From Pedobacter sp. Leaf216 (GTDB lineage Bacteria; Bacteroidota; Bacteroidia; Sphingobacteriales; Sphingobacteriaceae): 64,000 nt of DNA. Below, piece by piece: positions 60,744-64,000 of this stretch; positions within the stretch are counted from its first letter, which is position 1; each line of letters begins with the position of its first letter. The stretch is from assembly GCF_001421515.1 (NCBI RefSeq), contig NZ_LMKM01000036.1:62001-126000 (forward strand). Direction: 5' to 3'. The notes beneath the pieces are model-generated. The model was given only the letters and a program-made list of their open reading frames with translations, was not told the DNA's origin and ran no database searches. Made by a program: the position numbers and the translations under genes.

Positions 60744-63700
60744 TTAAAAATTAAACTCACCAACAAAATTACCTCCGCTATTTCCTGATGCCAAAGGCAA
60801 TACAATAACTTTTCTTTGCTGTTTGCCTGTAGCATACCGGGTATAAATTTCTGCAGTTACAGTTGTTGGTCCGCTGATATTTATCTGCCGGTCACCATAA
60901 TAATTAACCTCAATTTTATATTTTCCCTTTATTGCTTTTTTGATCATAAACTGCTCCGGACCATAACCTGAAGTAAAATCGTTACTGATTCTGCCACCAA
61001 TTTTTGTTTTTGAATTGCCGTAAAACCCTTTTTCGCCCGTTGGGTCAGTTAACCATAAATCGATATCGGTATCATTTTTATTCCAGTTAAGTACAACGCG
61101 CACATCAACAGGCAAAGGCTGAATCAAACGCTTATCTATTCCTTTTGTATCCAGTTTATTGCCATATTTTACAATCAGGTTATTTATTTCGGATATTATA
61201 ATTTCTTCAATCCCCTGATCTCTATCGGCAATCTGGCTATTATAACTTTGAGTAAGTACTTTGTAGAGGTTATCTAAAGCAGCCTGATATTGCCCCTGAT
61301 CAGCCAAGGCCAACGCATAATCACGGTAACTTTGCGCATCCATAGGCCGCCACTGCAGTATTTTTTGAGTAATAAAAATCTCGTTATTATAATTACCCGT
61401 TTGTTTCAGTTTATAAGCCAGGGTTTTGTATAAATCGGCATTTTCGAGGTCAAGATCAGCAATATTACTCAAAATGGTTAGCGCCCTAACGCTATCCTTT
61501 TGCTGATAAAACCAGTTGGCCACATCAAAATAAAACATAGGCGTACTGATATATTTAGGCCTTATTTTTAAATAGGCCATGTAAGCACTATCTGGCTTGC
61601 CTACCAAACTTTTCATATAATCTTTATCGCTTTTGAACTCGGGTAGTAAAATTGTTGGTTGAGGTTGCGGTACCTTAGCCTTATCTTTTAGTGTTACATT
61701 AACTCCGGCAACTTTTCCTGTAAGCGCATTGCCCGAACCTTCGAAAACTTTATTATCCGAAACTGAGGTTACCGCCCCTGTTACCACAGCTTTTCGTTGC
61801 GTTGCGTAGCCAACAACTACAATCTCATTTAATTGGTTGCTTTTTGCGGCCCGTCTCGCTGCCCCGGTAGGAGGAGATAGCGAAACAGCGATAGCCTGTG
61901 GCGAAGGCACAACCATTTCAGCTACTTTAGCAACTTCAGCCCGGCTACTTTTGGGCCTCGTATCAGAAGACCCATATAATGTAGGATCTCCGATCATATC
62001 CCTTTGCCCCGGGTCGGGATATCTTTCCTTTTTCTTTTCAGGTTCTTTATAACTAAAATCGGTGTTCCACCAGGCTTTTAGCTCCTTTGTCATGGCGGCG
62101 GCAGCATTTATCAAATCTTCCTTTCGCTCCAAAATGGCTGTTCTGCGTTGCTTTAAAACAGCATTGTAAGCCTGTTGAAGTTCAACTGGAGGTGCTATGT
62201 CATAACGTATATAATCGTCTAGATTTTCCAATACAATCAGGCTGGTGTTCCGTGTAACGATCCCAAACTGTTTACTCAAAATACTGATATCATCTTTATT
62301 TTCGTCGTAACGGATATCCATTTCTGCAATTTTCTTTTGTGCCCAAACGCGGCTTACATCAATACTGCTTAAAGTGTGTTCTGTAGGGTTTAAACGGACT
62401 GCCTGTTCTGAAACCACCGTATTTCCAAAGCCGAATTGCAGAATAAACTCAGTATTAAATTCGTTCATAATACCTGCAAGCGAAAAATGACCGTTTACGT
62501 TTACCCTCAATGATGGATAAGTTTGCCTAACGTTGCTGCCGTTTTTAATTCCTAAAAACTGTAGATTTTGCTGGTTCAGTTGTTTAAATCCATCTTCAAC
62601 AGAAATGGAATTCAGATTAACAAATTGTCCGCCAGTTTTCATGCTGATGAATTTCAAAGTGCTGTAATCAGCCTTTAGCGCGGTATTGATGCAATGAATG
62701 GGTTTATTTAATGCTACCGTGTTTTTACCGAAGGTGGATAGCCCGTCGCTGAATAAAATATACTCATCGGCCTGGAGAGCTCTCGTATTTATCGCACTGA
62801 AATTTGTACCGCCATCGTACACTAAACTTTTTAATTTGTTTCTCAGTTCAGTCCAATTTCCGTTATTGATAATGAAAGTTCCTGCATATTTAAAGCCGTT
62901 GTTAACCAGGCCCAATTGTATTGTTAAGTTTTGTTTTTGCCTGATCATTAAATCTAGCAATTGTATTTCTTTCTCGGTATCTCGTTGAAGGCCACTTAAC
63001 GATACATCCCAGATTAAACCAATATTGTTTGCCCATTGCTTTTTGCGGCTTTCTATTTTAGGAAAAACATTAACAAGAAAATAATATCCAGATGAAGCTT
63101 TTTGCATTTGTACCTCTGGCAGATTATTCCTTTTTGGAAGATTAATTGTGAGCCCCTTTTTTGGTTTATAGTTGCTTTTATTAATTTCGCCTACATATGT
63201 ATTTCCGTTAACTTTTAAATCAAAACTTCCATCGGGCTGTTCACCAAGCTCAGGCTTTACAATACTCTCATACACAGTGGTTTTCAAAGTAAAGTTTTCT
63301 ATAGCTTGGTTATAATCCAAAGGCAAATGATACTTTAAAGCATTTCCTTTGCTAAAACCCAGTTCTTCCTCATAACCCACAATAATTGTTCTACTTCCAT
63401 TAGCAGGCAATGGGTAAATTCTGGTACGGAAATTATTTCCTTCCACCTTTTCCAGTAAGCCTGGATCAACCCTGCGCCGCTCAATACTTTCGAAAACTTC
63501 TGTTGCCTTGGCTTTTTCTACCGGCACCGCCTCACGCATTTTTCCATTTATATCTAAAGCATAACGGTTTATGCTTACACCCTCTGGCATAGGGAAAGTA
63601 AGTTCGCCTTCTAAAATGCGGCTGCTGTTATTGTAGAAAGTCATTGTCATTACCGTTGTGGCTATGTTTCCGGTAATCTGCACATCAATGGCTAACTTTT

Positions 63701-63827
63701 TAAGTTTAACCACATCTTTTTGATCGCTGGTTTCGGCCTGTTGTACCTTTAATACAGGCATTTGCGCCCGAAGAAAAAATGAAACCAAAAGTAAAAGGAG
63801 GGTGAGGAAGGTTTTAGATGCGCTCAT
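60744..63827 (-). CDS. VIT/VWA/DUF2135 exported protein with a SusC plug-like insert
   Basis: 1027 residues with signal peptide (1-21, ending LRAQ). Domains in order: VIT (about 28-155; VKLKKLAIDVQITGNIATTV, GYEEELGF), a VWA-like domain (about 262-430) with the MIDAS residues DVSLS (about 272-276), GGTNFSA and FSDGLS; a linker with Tyr/Pro/Asp; a segment (about 660-715; LNEIVVVGYATQRKAVVTGA, ALTGKVAGVNVTL) that looks like the TonB-box and start of a SusC plug; TPR-like helices (about 770-880); and DUF2135 (about 905-985; NWNKNDTDIDLWLTDPTGEK). Function unknown; the TonB-like insert suggests a link to the cell envelope. Confidence 0.88.
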   Translation of the reverse strand: MSASKTFLTLLLLLVSFFLRAQMPVLKVQQAETSDQKDVVKLKKLAIDVQITGNIATTVMTMTFYNNSSRILEGELTFPMPEGVSINRYALDINGKMREAVPVEKAKATEVFESIERRRVDPGLLEKVEGNNFRTRIYPLPANGSRTIIVGYEEELGFSKGNALKYHLPLDYNQAIENFTLKTTVYESIVKPELGEQPDGSFDLKVNGNTYVGEINKSNYKPKKGLTINLPKRNNLPEVQMQKASSGYYFLVNVFPKIESRKKQWANNIGLIWDVSLSGLQRDTEKEIQLLDLMIRQKQNLTIQLGLVNNGFKYAGTFIINNGNWTELRNKLKSLVYDGGTNFSAINTRALQADEYILFSDGLSTFGKNTVALNKPIHCINTALKADYSTLKFISMKTGGQFVNLNSISVEDGFKQLNQQNLQFLGIKNGSNVRQTYPSLRVNVNGHFSLAGIMNEFNTEFILQFGFGNTVVSEQAVRLNPTEHTLSSIDVSRVWAQKKIAEMDIRYDENKDDISILSKQFGIVTRNTSLIVLENLDDYIRYDIAPPVELQQAYNAVLKQRRTAILERKEDLINAAAAMTKELKAWWNTDFSYKEPEKKKERYPDPGQRDMIGDPTLYGSSDTRPKSSRAEVAKVAEMVVPSPQAIAVSLSPPTGAARRAAKSNQLNEIVVVGYATQRKAVVTGAVTSVSDNKVFEGSGNALTGKVAGVNVTLKDKAKVPQPQPTILLPEFKSDKDYMKSLVGKPDSAYMAYLKIRPKYISTPMFYFDVANWFYQQKDSVRALTILSNIADLDLENADLYKTLAYKLKQTGNYNNEIFITQKILQWRPMDAQSYRDYALALADQGQYQAALDNLYKVLTQSYNSQIADRDQGIEEIIISEINNLIVKYGNKLDTKGIDKRLIQPLPVDVRVVLNWNKNDTDIDLWLTDPTGEKGFYGNSKTKIGGRISNDFTSGYGPEQFMIKKAIKGKYKIEVNYYGDRQINISGPTTVTAEIYTRYATGKQQRKVIVLPLASGNSGGNFVGEFNF

Positions 63828-63957
63828 AACTTGATTTTTAATATTGATGCAAAAACTTTCCCGATTACATAAATTTATTTTTCAAAGATCTTTCTCAATA
63901 CATTCGAAAAAATGTAACATTTCTTAAAGAAGATGTTCTAATTAAAAAACTGAAACT

Positions 63958-64000
63958 ATGTTAGTAACCACAACGCCTACAGTTGAGGGCAGAAAAATTA
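63958..64000 (+). CDS. YbjQ/UPF0145 family protein, 5' end only
   Basis: Fourteen codons are visible: MLVTTTPTVEGRKI. This matches the conserved N-terminus of YbjQ (heavy-metal-binding domain, UPF0145) proteins, which usually begin M(I/L)VTTTxTxEG and are about 105 residues long. Divergent from the VIT protein gene with 130 bp between. The call rests on a short match. Confidence 0.6.
   Translation, partial: MLVTTTPTVEGRKI

Overview
The window looks like chromosome of a Sphingobacteriaceae bacterium (phylum Bacteroidota), most likely Pedobacter or a close relative. Reasons: three SusC/SusD outer-membrane uptake loci, a GldH gliding lipoprotein, DUF3078 and DUF5916 proteins, AT-rich spacers, few Shine-Dalgarno sequences, and TAnnTTTG-type -7 boxes upstream of several genes. 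Genus is inferred from gene content and style, not from a marker gene. I found no rRNA, tRNA, CRISPR array, insertion sequence or prophage.

Left part (1-19.4 kb, all minus strand): three SusC/SusD loci. Locus A is SusC plus a SusD cut by the window edge. Loci B and C each carry SusC, a SusD of the SusD-like_2 type and a small DUF1735-like lipoprotein, and each ends in an intrinsic terminator. An M14 metallocarboxypeptidase lies upstream of locus C. No glycoside hydrolase, sigma/anti-sigma pair or hybrid two-component sensor accompanies them, so the substrates cannot be read from context.

Middle part (19.5-41.6 kb): mostly housekeeping. It holds murF, a holB-ricT-gldH operon, ruvX with an O-methyltransferase, two glucosaminidase-LysM wall hydrolases, a regulatory-domain protein coupled to a tiny zincin-like protein, DUF3078, a siderophore-interacting reductase divergent from an AraC regulator, a DUF5916 protein, ffh, a YifB/ComM ATPase, several small exported proteins and a beta-CASP nuclease.

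Right part (41.6-64 kb): a degenerate tandem-repeat spacer, proB-proA, S9 and M16 peptidases, def, an Mrp-Nfu iron-sulphur pair, an AsmA-like/GT51 fusion, hpt, psd, an MscS channel, and the rpsP-rimM-(lipoprotein)-trmD-rplS ribosome cluster. It ends with a 5'(3')-deoxyribonucleotidase, a large VIT/VWA/DUF2135 protein and the first codons of a YbjQ-family gene.

The most unusual points are a SusC plug/TonB-box-like segment inside the VIT protein, the roughly 149-bp higher-order tandem repeat at 41.6-42.1 kb, a dispersed double-hairpin repeat family (one copy between proB and proA), a 15-bp direct-repeat pair with 21-bp spacing between the SIP and AraC genes, and a leader element shared by two susC genes. 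I do not see a clearly new multi-gene system such as a defence island or biosynthetic cluster. Where a first in-frame codon was TTG and a better ATG followed, the ATG is used.
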